This document shows, in pieces, positions 17,939-25,442 of a stretch of DNA of 64,000 bases (its first letter is position 1; each line of letters begins with the position of its first letter). The DNA comes from Xenophilus sp. E41 (GTDB lineage Bacteria > Pseudomonadota > Gammaproteobacteria > Burkholderiales > Burkholderiaceae_C). Location: assembly GCF_003671765.1 (NCBI RefSeq), contig NZ_QPIB01000009.1, positions 149,712 through 213,711 on the forward strand. The letters run 5' to 3'. Position numbers and translations under genes: made by a program. The notes below the pieces were generated by a model. That model saw only the letters and a program-made list of their open reading frames with translations. It was not told where the DNA came from and did not search any database.

Positions 17939-17954
17939 ATAGCTTCACGCTATT
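17936..17954 (+). promoter_or_regulatory. TAAATA motif with small hairpin before a fibre gene
   Basis: TAAATA at 17936-17941 overlaps the previous stop. AATAGC (17938-17943) pairs with GCTATT (17949-17954) around TTCAC, and an AGGAGG ribosome-binding site follows at once. A weak stem; possibly part of the same control element as the other TAAATA sites. Confidence 0.35.
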
Positions 17955-17966
17955 ACAGGAGGCTCG

Positions 17967-18353
17967 ATGCCACATACAACTTATACGCTCAACAAGGTTG
18001 CAGAAGCCGTTGTTGGCAAGACCACTTTCACTGCGCCGACCGTTTACATTGGTCTGTCTACTACTACCCCAGTCGCTGCCGGTACTGGTGCAACCGAGCC
18101 TTCTGGCAACGGATATGCACGGGTTTCTGGTACGACGTGGGCAACAGCGTCCGGTGGAGCTACCTCAAACTCGGCAGCAATTTCGTTTGCGAAGGCAACT
18201 GGGTCTTGGGGCACTGTGACGTACGTGGTTGCTTACGACGCATCCACTGCTGGCAACATGCTTTGGTTTGCTCCGCTTGGCGCATCGAAGTCGATTGCCG
18301 CTGACGACACACCATCCTTCGCGACTGGTTCTATCACCGTCACCCAAAGCTAA
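17967..18353 (+). CDS. Small tail fibre-type virion protein
   Basis: 128 residues. The motif APTVYIGLSTTTP near the N-terminus, followed by Gly/Ser/Thr-rich beta strands (VSGTTWATASGGATSNSAAI), matches a family of small phage tail fibre proteins found in fibre cassettes. No catalytic motif. Likely a capsule- or LPS-contacting virion component; its copy number and partner are unknown. Confidence 0.65.
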   Translation: MPHTTYTLNKVAEAVVGKTTFTAPTVYIGLSTTTPVAAGTGATEPSGNGYARVSGTTWATASGGATSNSAAISFAKATGSWGTVTYVVAYDASTAGNMLWFAPLGASKSIAADDTPSFATGSITVTQS

Positions 18354-18372
18354 TCCGCTGTTGGGGTAGTGG

Positions 18373-18678
18373 ATGGCTGATACCGGATGGCTGTCACCCG
18401 GTACCTGTTCCGATACAGGTACTACATGGGCGAATTCAAACAATGCGTCTGCGCTTGACGGCAGCGATTCGTCCACCTCAAGCAACATCCCGATCTCGAC
18501 CCGCTTTCAGGTGTGGCAAGAGGGCTTCGGACAAACGGACGACTTCCTCGTTGAGGATGGTCAGTTCGATGTCGTGCTGTGCGCGGTAGGTAGCTTCACG
18601 TTTCTGCTCAGCGCAGATGGATACGACGACCTTGAGGTGGTCATTGAGGCCGTAGAGCCAGAAGAGGGAGAAGAATAA
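18373..18678 (+). CDS. Hypothetical virion-associated protein
   Basis: 101 residues, acidic, ending VEPEEGEE. Ser/Thr/Asp-rich N-terminal half and a beta-rich centre (FDVVLCAVGSFTFLLSADGY). Not recognised. It lies within the fibre cassette, with its stop overlapping the next start (TAATG), so co-translation with the following protein is likely. Confidence 0.6.
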   Translation: MADTGWLSPGTCSDTGTTWANSNNASALDGSDSSTSSNIPISTRFQVWQEGFGQTDDFLVEDGQFDVVLCAVGSFTFLLSADGYDDLEVVIEAVEPEEGEE

Positions 18679-19151
18679 TGGCGATCACAGTCACTAATGT
18701 CCAGGCAATTTACCCGTCGGGTACGACCGTTTCAAATGGCGCTTCGTACCCAACCATTGGAAGCAGTTTTAATATAGTCAGTGGAACATATTATGTCGCA
18801 ACGATATATGGCGCGAATATGCCTACTAGTCTTGGCAGTCCACCGTGGTATGCCGGCTCCTCGAAGACTGTGCTGCCGTTGAACTTAATAGATTCGATTC
18901 CCGGAAAGATGTATGTCTACGGCGGATTTGCCACCTCCACCACCTCCAACGTCTACATTACCATGCAAGGAACCCAAGACACGGGTTCAGCAGTCACTTA
19001 CTGGTGCAACACTGATGCCATCACTGGACTTTCGTCGTCGGGGACGATTGTTCAGTCCGCGAAAACTACTACAGCGGGCACGAATCCGGGGGTAACGCTC
19101 AGCAGCACCACCCCAGGCAGCGTTGTTTACATGGTAGGTGGATCGACGTAA
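18678..19151 (+). CDS. Hypothetical beta-rich fibre cassette protein
   Basis: 157 residues, almost entirely Ser/Thr/Gly/Val with predicted beta strands and no charged helices. Begins MAITVTNVQAIYPSGTT. Composition resembles the N-terminal modules of the 933-residue fibre that starts at the base immediately after its stop. Local codon use is more A+T-rich between 18,700 and 18,950 than in the neighbouring genes, which suggests recent acquisition as a host-range module. Confidence 0.6.
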   Translation: MAITVTNVQAIYPSGTTVSNGASYPTIGSSFNIVSGTYYVATIYGANMPTSLGSPPWYAGSSKTVLPLNLIDSIPGKMYVYGGFATSTTSNVYITMQGTQDTGSAVTYWCNTDAITGLSSSGTIVQSAKTTTAGTNPGVTLSSTTPGSVVYMVGGST

Positions 19152-21953
19152 ATGACCACCATTACGCTAGAGAGCGGATGGACCAGCTTAAAGAACGCCA
19201 CACTGTCCGGCTCACCACCACTCAGTCAAGTCGTAGTTGCTTACAACACGGCAGGTGATACGACGCCATCGTTCACGACAAGTGGTGGAACAGCGAACGC
19301 GCTAATTGCTCTTGAGATCAGAGTCGCGCCAACAGCGGTGTTCGAAAGCGGGTGGACGTCCGTCTCTGATACAAAGACCAGCTTAATGTATGGCGCTGGC
19401 CTTTATCAGCAAGTAATTTCGGGGTACACCACTGCTGGCGACAACACTCCGTCAGCAAATCTGTACGGCGCAGATGTCGGGCTTCTTGCTATTGAACTTG
19501 CTGACCCCTCATCTAGTGGTCCGCTCAACCCATCCTCTTCAGTGTCTTCGGGCGGCACCGTGTCGTGGGCGACGCCAAGCGACGCAAACGAGAGCGACAA
19601 CGTCTACACCACGCACACGGTCAGCACTACTGCGGCCAACATGCCGTATCTCAACACGTCGGGATACGGCTTCAACATCCCATCGAATGCCACCATCAAG
19701 GGCATCACGGTTGTTGTCGAGAAGAAGTACACCGGTGGCTCGACAGGCAACGTAAGAGACAACACCGTCCAGCTCATGAAGGCTGGCTCCCGTGTCGGGA
19801 GCAATCTCGCTGTCACTGGCACGAACTGGAGTTCCACCGACACGAACGTCACGTACGGCGGCAACACGAACCTCTGGGGCACTACGTGGACTCCAGCGGA
19901 AATTAATGACTCCGCCTTCGGTGTCAGCGTCCGAGCAGTAGGTAACGGTACTGGTGCCAACCGTGTTGCCAACATCGACAACGTCCGTATCACCGTCAGC
20001 TACATCGCTCCCCTGCCAACAGGCACCGCGCCAACCATCGTTCAGCAGGCCATCAATACCAGTGGCACGACGACTCTGCCTAGTGCCACAACGGCAGGCA
20101 ACACGCTGCTTGTCATCGCGACGTACGACCCAAGCGGTGGAACCAGCTCCATCACGGACAGCAAGGGCAACACAGTCCCTGCGCAGTTCCTCGACTACGG
20201 CACGGGCATCACAAAGTACCGTGCATGGCTGATCCCCATCACGACCGCTGGTGCATCGCATTCCATCACCGGCTCTTTCGGCACGTACACGGCGTACTCA
20301 ACGATATCCGTCTACGAGCTGTCTGGCGCAGTCACGGTAGACACACCTGTCACTGCCTCTGCGTACGACACGACCTCGCCGTATGAGGTCACGTCTGGCT
20401 ACCCATCGCAGACGAACAACCTTCTGTTCGCAATCATCGCATCAGAGGGCAGCGACAACGTCACGTTCAGCGCATCGGGTTGGACAAAGCAGAACGAGTT
20501 CGCGGATTTCACTGCATATTGGGGTCAATCCAACTTCACTAAGGTAGGTGGCTCTGGACAGGAGTTGTTCAGCGCAACCATGTCAGCTAACTCGCCAGAT
20601 ATCGTTTCAGTCTTTGGACTGAAGCAGGGTACTGGCTCTAACCCGGTGGATTTGGGCACGGCGTCAGTTACGTCAACAGGCGCGATCAGTTCACCTTCGT
20701 TGCAGGTCCAACGCGGGCTGTCTGCTTCTCTGACGGGCACGTCAAACATCAACGGTACGTTGGCCGCCACAAGGGGTCTGTCGGCTGCTTTGACTGGCAG
20801 CACGACAATCACTGCATCCCTTGGTAGGCTTGTCTCGCTGAGCGCTGCGGTAACGGGTTCATCGACTATTGAAGCCTCGTTGAGCGCTGTCAAGGAGCTG
20901 TCCGCAGCGGTTGTTGGCACCTCAACAATCAGCTCGCCAACGCTCGACACGTACAAACAACTCAGTGCTGATCCGATTCAGTCAACCGGGACGATCACTG
21001 CGTCTCTGTCCGTCGCAAAGGAGCTGAGCGCGTCCTTAACTGGATCAACCGCGATCACTGCAAAGCTAGATGCGCAGAAGTTGCTGAGTGCCGAAGTGCA
21101 GAGCACGGGAAGCATCACCGCAACCTTGAGCGCTGACAAGCAGCTTAGCGCGCAACCGATCATTGGCACGACCACCATCACTGCCACCTTGGGCAACTTG
21201 GTCAGCCTCGAAGCCCAACCTATCGTATCCACGGGTACGGTTGAAGCTGGCGCAATTGAGTTGCTGAAGACGCTTGAGGCCGATTCGATTGTCGGCACGA
21301 CCACGATCCAGGCGGGAACGTTGCTTGTCGAGCGTGGGCTGTCTGCGGCGGTGGCTGGCACAACCAACATCAGTGCAGCGCTTTCGGTGCAGAAGGGCCT
21401 TGCCGCATCGTTGACTTCTACCGGCACCATCACTGCCGCGTTGAGCATCAAGAAGGAGCTTGCGGCGCAGCCTATTACTTCAACAGGTCAGATCTCGGCA
21501 TCGCTAAGTGTCGCGAAGGAGCTGTCGGCTGAGGTCATTGGTACTTCTGTCATCGACGCAAGCGGGCTGCAAGTTGTTCGTGGCCTTGCTGCATCGGTCT
21601 CCGGATCAACCGGCATCGTTGCGGGTCTGTCAGTGCTTCGCGAGCTGAATGCTGCGCTCACTGGAGCAACAGACATCGTTGCCGCCGTTGAGGTAGAGAG
21701 AGGTCTTGCGGCTGTAGTAGAGGGCAACTCCGACATCACTGCTCTGTTGGCGCTGGAAGTTGGCCTTGCAGCTCAGCTTACTGGCGCAACGACGATTACC
21801 GCAGCACTGTCCTTGGTCGCAAGCTTCCGCGACAAGCCAGTCATCGAAGTGCAGGTGCTTGCGCCTGAACAGATCGATGTACAGGTGCTGCCAAATGGCT
21901 TGATCACTGCACAGGTCATAGACAAGCCAGCACTAAATATTTCCATTCAATAG
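19152..21953 (+). CDS. Large repetitive tail fibre / adhesin
   Basis: 933 residues. Modules in order: two related 55-60-residue N-terminal units, each with ESGWTS and an AGD(T/N)TPS motif (about 5-60 and 62-117); a jelly-roll/lectin-like domain (about 120-285) with NATIKGITVVVEKKY and TNLWGTTWTPAEIN; a second beta domain (about 286-505); then 18 degenerate 20-22-residue repeats of pattern LSVxKELSAxLTGTTTITAx (about 517-885); and a short C-terminal tail with three 'V-Q-V' strands. No intramolecular chaperone is apparent. Likely a side fibre or receptor-binding protein. Starts directly after the preceding stop. Confidence 0.75.
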   Translation: MTTITLESGWTSLKNATLSGSPPLSQVVVAYNTAGDTTPSFTTSGGTANALIALEIRVAPTAVFESGWTSVSDTKTSLMYGAGLYQQVISGYTTAGDNTPSANLYGADVGLLAIELADPSSSGPLNPSSSVSSGGTVSWATPSDANESDNVYTTHTVSTTAANMPYLNTSGYGFNIPSNATIKGITVVVEKKYTGGSTGNVRDNTVQLMKAGSRVGSNLAVTGTNWSSTDTNVTYGGNTNLWGTTWTPAEINDSAFGVSVRAVGNGTGANRVANIDNVRITVSYIAPLPTGTAPTIVQQAINTSGTTTLPSATTAGNTLLVIATYDPSGGTSSITDSKGNTVPAQFLDYGTGITKYRAWLIPITTAGASHSITGSFGTYTAYSTISVYELSGAVTVDTPVTASAYDTTSPYEVTSGYPSQTNNLLFAIIASEGSDNVTFSASGWTKQNEFADFTAYWGQSNFTKVGGSGQELFSATMSANSPDIVSVFGLKQGTGSNPVDLGTASVTSTGAISSPSLQVQRGLSASLTGTSNINGTLAATRGLSAALTGSTTITASLGRLVSLSAAVTGSSTIEASLSAVKELSAAVVGTSTISSPTLDTYKQLSADPIQSTGTITASLSVAKELSASLTGSTAITAKLDAQKLLSAEVQSTGSITATLSADKQLSAQPIIGTTTITATLGNLVSLEAQPIVSTGTVEAGAIELLKTLEADSIVGTTTIQAGTLLVERGLSAAVAGTTNISAALSVQKGLAASLTSTGTITAALSIKKELAAQPITSTGQISASLSVAKELSAEVIGTSVIDASGLQVVRGLAASVSGSTGIVAGLSVLRELNAALTGATDIVAAVEVERGLAAVVEGNSDITALLALEVGLAAQLTGATTITAALSLVASFRDKPVIEVQVLAPEQIDVQVLPNGLITAQVIDKPALNISIQ
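20700..21805 (+). repeat. 18 tandem degenerate ~61-base repeats in the fibre gene
   Basis: Units begin at LQVQRGLSAS, LAATRGLSAA, LGRLVSLSAA and so on, each with a conserved L-S-A turn, a T-G/S-T core and a closing I-T-A. DNA units are well diverged from each other, which should limit slippage while keeping the protein period. Confidence 0.85.
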
Positions 21954-21960
21954 GAAACGT

Positions 21961-22329
21961 ATGGCACAAGAAGTCGCACTCACAATTGATCAAGGCAGCC
22001 AATACGTGCAGCCATTCAAGTTCTTCGCTGATGAAGGCAACACTGACATTTTGGATTTGAGCGGCGCGAGCGCTGCCATGCAGTTCAAGCGCGATGACTA
22101 TGATGGCGCGGTAGTGTTGGCGCTGACCTCTGCATCGGGGCTTGTCATTGACGCCGCTCAGGGCACGATCACGGCCACCATCACGGCGGCGCAGACAGCA
22201 GCAATCAAGGTGATGAAGGGTGACGACTCAGTCACCGGCCGCTACGACCTTGAGATTGAGGTTGGTGGCGTCAAGAAGCGTGTCTTGCAAGGCGACTTCA
22301 CCATCACCCGCGAAGTCACGACTATTTGA
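21961..22329 (+). CDS. Virion/baseplate-associated beta protein of unknown role
   Basis: 122 residues with a pattern widespread in phage fibre cassettes: QGSQYVQPFKFF, then LDLSGASAAMQFKR, GTITATITAAQTAAI and YDLEIEVGGVKKRVLQGDFTI. These strands suggest an Ig-like or BppU-like fold joining fibres to the tip. TAAATA lies 27 bases before its start. It converges with, and overlaps by eight bases, the leftward H-NS gene. Confidence 0.65.
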   Translation: MAQEVALTIDQGSQYVQPFKFFADEGNTDILDLSGASAAMQFKRDDYDGAVVLALTSASGLVIDAAQGTITATITAAQTAAIKVMKGDDSVTGRYDLEIEVGGVKKRVLQGDFTITREVTTI

Positions 22330-22681
22330 TTAGGAAGTCCTCTTTGATCTTGCCCTCAGCAAGCAGAGGCTTCATCCACCTTGGGGCATGACCCTTGCCG
22401 CTCCACAGTTCACCATTCGGCCCTTGATATTTGGGGGCGCTCACCGTGCCTTTGTCAGCACGTTCTTTGCGGGGAGTGGATCGACGGGCGGGAGCGTACT
22501 TGCGCAGCTCCTCGACAGCTAGATGGATGTCCAATCCCTGAGCTTGCAGCTTTCTCGCCAGCGCATCCACCAGCACCTTTACCTCTTCAACAGAACGGCT
22601 GGCGAGCAGTTCACGGGCCTTCTGCGCCTTCTTCTCCAGCTCAGCGATTTCCTTCTGTATGTCAGCGTAGCTCTGTGCCAT
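22322..22681 (-). CDS. Phage-encoded H-NS family nucleoid protein
   Basis: 119 residues. N-terminal coiled coil (roughly 5-60, QKEIAELEKKAQKAREL) for oligomerisation, a basic linker (ARRSTPRKERADKG), and the C-terminal DNA-binding motif YQGPNGELWSGKGHAPRWM with W93 and W102 flanking the hook-like core. This is the Burkholderiales/Bordetella H-NS pattern. It is the only leftward gene of the prophage part seen, so it is probably expressed separately from the late operon, plausibly in the lysogen. Ribosome-binding site AAGGAA precedes the start. Could silence A+T-rich phage or host DNA; not shown. Confidence 0.88.
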   Translation of the reverse strand: MAQSYADIQKEIAELEKKAQKARELLASRSVEEVKVLVDALARKLQAQGLDIHLAVEELRKYAPARRSTPRKERADKGTVSAPKYQGPNGELWSGKGHAPRWMKPLLAEGKIKEDFLIK

Positions 22682-22758
22682 TGCATTCCTTGTTGTTGGG
22701 GGAAGTCTGCATTATCTACGAGCGTCAGGATAAATATGGTTTTCAGGCGGGAGAGCAA

Positions 22759-23163
22759 ATGCCAGAGTCAGCAGCAGCGGTAGCGCAGGCCCGCATTGAG
22801 ACGCACCTTGAGCACATCAAAGAGAACGTAGAGCAGTTGGCGGCGGATCAAAAGGACCATGCCCAGGAAATGAGGGACATGAAGGAGATGGCGTACCAGC
22901 TCCATGCCAGCTCTCAAATCCAGCTTCAGGCGATTGAGGCAACCAACAAAAGAGTAGACATCTTTGACAAGAGCCTAGACGCTGTTCGCGAAAGGATTGA
23001 TGTGCTTGACGAAAAGATGGACAAGGTCGAGGACGACTTCATGTCGTTCAAGACGAAGATGCTTACCTACATGGGGATCGCTGGCACCGCTGCGGCTGGT
23101 GTATGGGCCATCTTTGGGTCGCACATCACTACCTGGGCACTGCGTCTGTTCGGGATCGGCTAA
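22759..23163 (+). CDS. Coiled-coil membrane protein, XhlA/holin-like
   Basis: 134 residues from ATG 22759 (GGCGGGAGAG upstream). A long charged coiled coil (residues ~10-105) is followed by one hydrophobic C-terminal segment (YMGIAGTAAAGVWAIFGS). This architecture is that of XhlA-type haemolysin/holin partners, and the gene is the last before the attachment site, where lysis functions may lie. No endolysin is next to it in the window, so a tail-associated or exclusion role remains possible. TAAATA at 22731 precedes it. Confidence 0.6.
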   Translation: MPESAAAVAQARIETHLEHIKENVEQLAADQKDHAQEMRDMKEMAYQLHASSQIQLQAIEATNKRVDIFDKSLDAVRERIDVLDEKMDKVEDDFMSFKTKMLTYMGIAGTAAAGVWAIFGSHITTWALRLFGIG

Positions 23164-23223
23164 CGCTTTTGAGCAGCGACCTTGCGGCGGCGCTCATTCT
23201 ACGAAGTGCCAAACGCCAGTCAA

Positions 23224-23238
23224 GTAACATACTGTTAC
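23224..23238. other. Palindrome GTAACA-TAC-TGTTAC next to the prophage end
   Basis: A 6+3+6 perfect inverted repeat in the only non-coding stretch between the last phage gene and the attachment junction. A candidate integrase or excisionase arm site, or an operator. Position is the only support. Confidence 0.3.
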
Positions 23239-23249
23239 ATATCAAGCAT

Positions 23250-23543
23250 CTAACCAATCTTGATGGCGTTGAACTCGATGTGACAGATCGAATGGACCAG
23301 CGCGGCGCGGCCCTCGTCGGTGAAGGGCGAGCGCGTGGGCACCTCGGTGGCCGACACGCGCACCGGCCTTGCCGGTCGGCCAGGCACGCCGGGCTCGTCG
23401 CCCGCGTCGCGCACCGGCACGCACCAGGTCTCGTCTGCTATCGATTCCATAGCTGTCTGCGCCCACAAGGCGCGCGTCGCCGCCACTTTCTCTTCGGGAT
23501 CGGTGAGGCGGAGCGCATGCAGGGCACGCAGGCGGGGGTGCAT
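23250..23543 (-). pseudogene. DUF455 ferritin-like protein, N-terminal fragment cut by the prophage
   Basis: 97 residues from ATG 23543 (MHPRLRALHALRLTDPEEK) to a stop in phage-side DNA at 23250. The segment PGRPARPVRVSATEVPTRSP, then GRAALVHSICHIEFNAI is characteristic of the DUF455 family, whose members are around 270-290 residues and continue with the ferritin-like helical bundle. That bundle is missing here and should lie at the far end of the prophage. The longer frame from 23621 runs through a palindromic repeat and is not preferred. The function of the family is not established. Confidence 0.85.
23260..23274. other. Right attachment junction (host/prophage boundary)
   Basis: Read leftwards, host DUF455 coding sequence is normal through HIEFNAI (GTTCAACGCCATCAA) and then changes to KIG and a stop. 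The family continues NLALD at this point, so the core must lie at or just left of this segment. The exact core needs the left junction, which is outside the window. Confidence 0.7.
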
Positions 23544-23553
23544 CCCTACAATT

Positions 23554-23721
23554 CTAGGGATGCTCTTCACGAATCGAGCGGCAAGTGTGCGCTGCGCATC
23601 GGGATGAGCCACGAGGCGCAAAGCGCAGCAATAGCCCGGCTATTGCGAGCATTTGCAACGACGTGGGTCGCCCGATTGCGCAGATGCACACGGCGCGAGG
23701 ATTCGTGAAGAGCATCCCTAG
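23554..23721. repeat. 168-bp imperfect palindromic element (MITE/REP-like)
   Basis: The outer 22 bases (23554-23575 and 23700-23721) are perfect inverted repeats, the arms stay largely complementary inwards, and the centre is GCAATAGCC-C-GGCTATTGC (23628-23646). It sits between the divergent DUF455 fragment and gamma-CA gene and touches the promoter region of both. No transposase is encoded. The size and symmetry suit a non-autonomous dispersed element able to form a long RNA hairpin. Confidence 0.8.
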
Positions 23722-23800
23722 GGATCGCATCGCCGATGGCACTGCGCCTGTGCGGCGAGTGCCTTCATCCCCCACATCCGAACACGCTGGAGACTCCCCG

Positions 23801-24325
23801 ATGGCCCTGTATGAACTCGACGGCGTCGCGCCGCAACTCGCCGCTGGCGCCTGGGTGGCCGACAGCGCCCAGGTCATCGGCAACGTGAAGATGGACGTGG
23901 ACAGCAGCGTGTGGTTCGGCGCCGTGCTGCGCGGCGACACCGAGCAGCTTTCCATCGGTCGCAACAGCAACATCCAGGACCTGTCGGTGCTGCACGCCGA
24001 CGTCGGCTGTCCGCTCACCATCGGCGAGAACGTGACGGTGGGCCACCAGGTCATGCTGCACGGCTGCACGATCGGTGACAACTCGCTCATCGGCATCCAG
24101 GCGGTGGTCTTGAACAACGCGAGGATCGGCCGCAACTGCATCGTCGGCGCCGGCAGCGTGGTGACCGAGGGCAAGGAGTTCCCGGACAACTCCCTCATCA
24201 TCGGCGCGCCCGCCAAGGTGGTGCGCACGCTCGACGAGGCTGCCGCCGCCAAGCTGCGCCAGAGCGCGGAGCATTACGTGGACAACGCCCGGCGCTTTGC
24301 GAAGGGCCTGAAAAAGATCGCTTGA
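23801..24325 (+). CDS. Gamma-class carbonic anhydrase-like hexapeptide protein
   Basis: 174 residues forming a left-handed beta helix of hexapeptide repeats (VIGNVKMDVDSSVWFGAV, SIGRNSNIQD, GHQVMLHGCTIGDNSLIGIQ) with a C-terminal helix. The three zinc ligands of the gamma-CA/YrdA family are present: H65, H82 and H87. Such proteins are often inactive or weakly active anhydrases, so enzymatic activity is not certain. ATG 23801 is the first codon fitting the family start MALYELDG. It is followed by hslO in the same direction, after a repeat-bearing 125-base spacer. Confidence 0.9.
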   Translation: MALYELDGVAPQLAAGAWVADSAQVIGNVKMDVDSSVWFGAVLRGDTEQLSIGRNSNIQDLSVLHADVGCPLTIGENVTVGHQVMLHGCTIGDNSLIGIQAVVLNNARIGRNCIVGAGSVVTEGKEFPDNSLIIGAPAKVVRTLDEAAAAKLRQSAEHYVDNARRFAKGLKKIA

Positions 24326-24366
24326 ATGAAGTTCACTCGCTGCTTCTTCCCCGTTTCCCCCATCAA

Positions 24367-24443
24367 GGCACCCGCGGAACCGGCTGGGCCGGGCCGCTGG
24401 GTGCGCCCCCTCGAGGGGGAGCGCCGAAGGCGCATGGGGGTGT
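24367..24443 (+). repeat. Dispersed intergenic repeat, copy 1
   Basis: Contains GCGGAACCGGCTGGGCCG and the palindrome CCCCCTCGAGGGGG, followed by GCGCCGAAGGCGC. Shares its order and core with copies at 26828-26935 and 34398-34510. Can form stacked hairpins between gamma-CA and hslO. Confidence 0.7.
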
Positions 24444-24450
24444 AAGTCCA

Positions 24451-25437
24451 ATGTCCGAACTGCACACCTTTCTTTTCGACGGCCTTCCCGTGCGCGGCAT
24501 GGTGGTGAGGCTCGACCAGGCCTGGCAGGAGGTGCTGGGGCGCCGCGCCTCCAACACCCACACCGGCGCCTACCCGCAGCCGGTGGCCGAACTGCTCGGC
24601 GAGATGACGGCCGCTGCCACGCTGATGCAGGCCAACATCAAGTTCAAGGGCTCGCTGATCCTGCAGATCTTCGGCGACGGGCCGGTCAAGGTCGCGGTGG
24701 CCGAGGCGCAGCCCGACCTGGGCGTGCGCACCACGGCCAGCGTGGTGGGCGAGGTCGCGGCCGACGCGGCCCTGCCCGACCTGGTCAACGTGAACAACAA
24801 GGGCCGCTGCGCGATCACGCTCGACCCCAAGGACCGCCTGCCCGGCCAGCAGCCCTACCAGGGTGTGGTGCCGCTCTTCGGCGACCGCGGCGAGAAGCTG
24901 GGCAAGCTCAGCGACGTGCTGCAGCACTACATGCTGCAGAGCGAGCAGCTCGACACCACGCTGGTGCTGGCTGCCGACGACAAGGTCGCGGCGGGCCTGC
25001 TGATCCAGCGCTTGCCCGTGACGGGCGAGGGCAACCTGGCCGGCGGCACGGCACGCGCCAACGAGGACGAGATCGGCCTGAACGAGGACTACAACCGCAT
25101 CGCCACGCTGGCCGCCAGCCTGACGCGCGAGGAACTGCTCACGCTCGACGTGGAGACCATCCTGCGCCGCCTGTTCTGGGAAGAGAAGCTGCTGCGCTTC
25201 GAGCCGCGCAGCGGCATGCTGGGCCCGCACTTCGCCTGCACCTGCAGCCGCGAACGCGTGACCAACATGCTGCGCGGCCTCGGCCGCGAAGAGGCCGAGA
25301 GCATCCTGGCCGAGCGCGGCAACATCGAGGTGGGCTGCGACTTCTGCGGCAAGCAGTACCGCTTCGACCCGGTCGATGCGGCGCAGATCTTCACCTCGCC
25401 GGGCGATCAGATGCCGGGCAGCAGCGTCGTCCAGTAA
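24451..25437 (+). CDS. hslO: Redox-regulated chaperone Hsp33
   Basis: 328 residues. Holdase chaperone switched on by oxidative unfolding: the C-terminal zinc switch CxC-x30-CxxC is complete with C263, C265, C296 and C299. The N-terminal domain carries the family pattern (RGMVVRLDQAWQEVL, then TAAATLMQANIKFKGSLILQ). ATG 24451 lies after the intergenic repeat, and the product has the usual length and start (MSELHTFLFDG). Cytoplasmic. Confidence 0.95.
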   Translation: MSELHTFLFDGLPVRGMVVRLDQAWQEVLGRRASNTHTGAYPQPVAELLGEMTAAATLMQANIKFKGSLILQIFGDGPVKVAVAEAQPDLGVRTTASVVGEVAADAALPDLVNVNNKGRCAITLDPKDRLPGQQPYQGVVPLFGDRGEKLGKLSDVLQHYMLQSEQLDTTLVLAADDKVAAGLLIQRLPVTGEGNLAGGTARANEDEIGLNEDYNRIATLAASLTREELLTLDVETILRRLFWEEKLLRFEPRSGMLGPHFACTCSRERVTNMLRGLGREEAESILAERGNIEVGCDFCGKQYRFDPVDAAQIFTSPGDQMPGSSVVQ

Positions 25438-25442
25438 GCCGC

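Larger units (their letters stand above)
1..23260 (+). mobile_element. Prophage, right-hand (virion morphogenesis) part; left end outside window
   Basis: A continuous block of phage packaging, capsid, tail and fibre genes in the order usual for lambda-like siphoviruses, visibly more A+T-rich than the chromosome to its right. It runs off the left edge of the window. The right boundary is set by a host DUF455 reading frame that is normal up to about 23,260 and then stops in phage-side sequence. No integrase, repressor, replication or clear endolysin gene is seen, so these should lie left of position 1. Whether the phage is still active cannot be judged, but I see no broken virion gene. Confidence 0.93.

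Noticed and set aside
20700..21805. Regular ~61-base repeats as a CRISPR array
   Set aside because: Units are diverged, lack identical direct repeats with unique spacers and translate to a continuous protein repeat.
19152..21953. Diversity-generating retroelement target in the fibre cassette
   Set aside because: No reverse transcriptase or template repeat is visible in the window; cannot be supported.
23164..23260. tRNA gene as the phage attachment site
   Set aside because: No cloverleaf-like sequence; the junction falls in a protein-coding gene.
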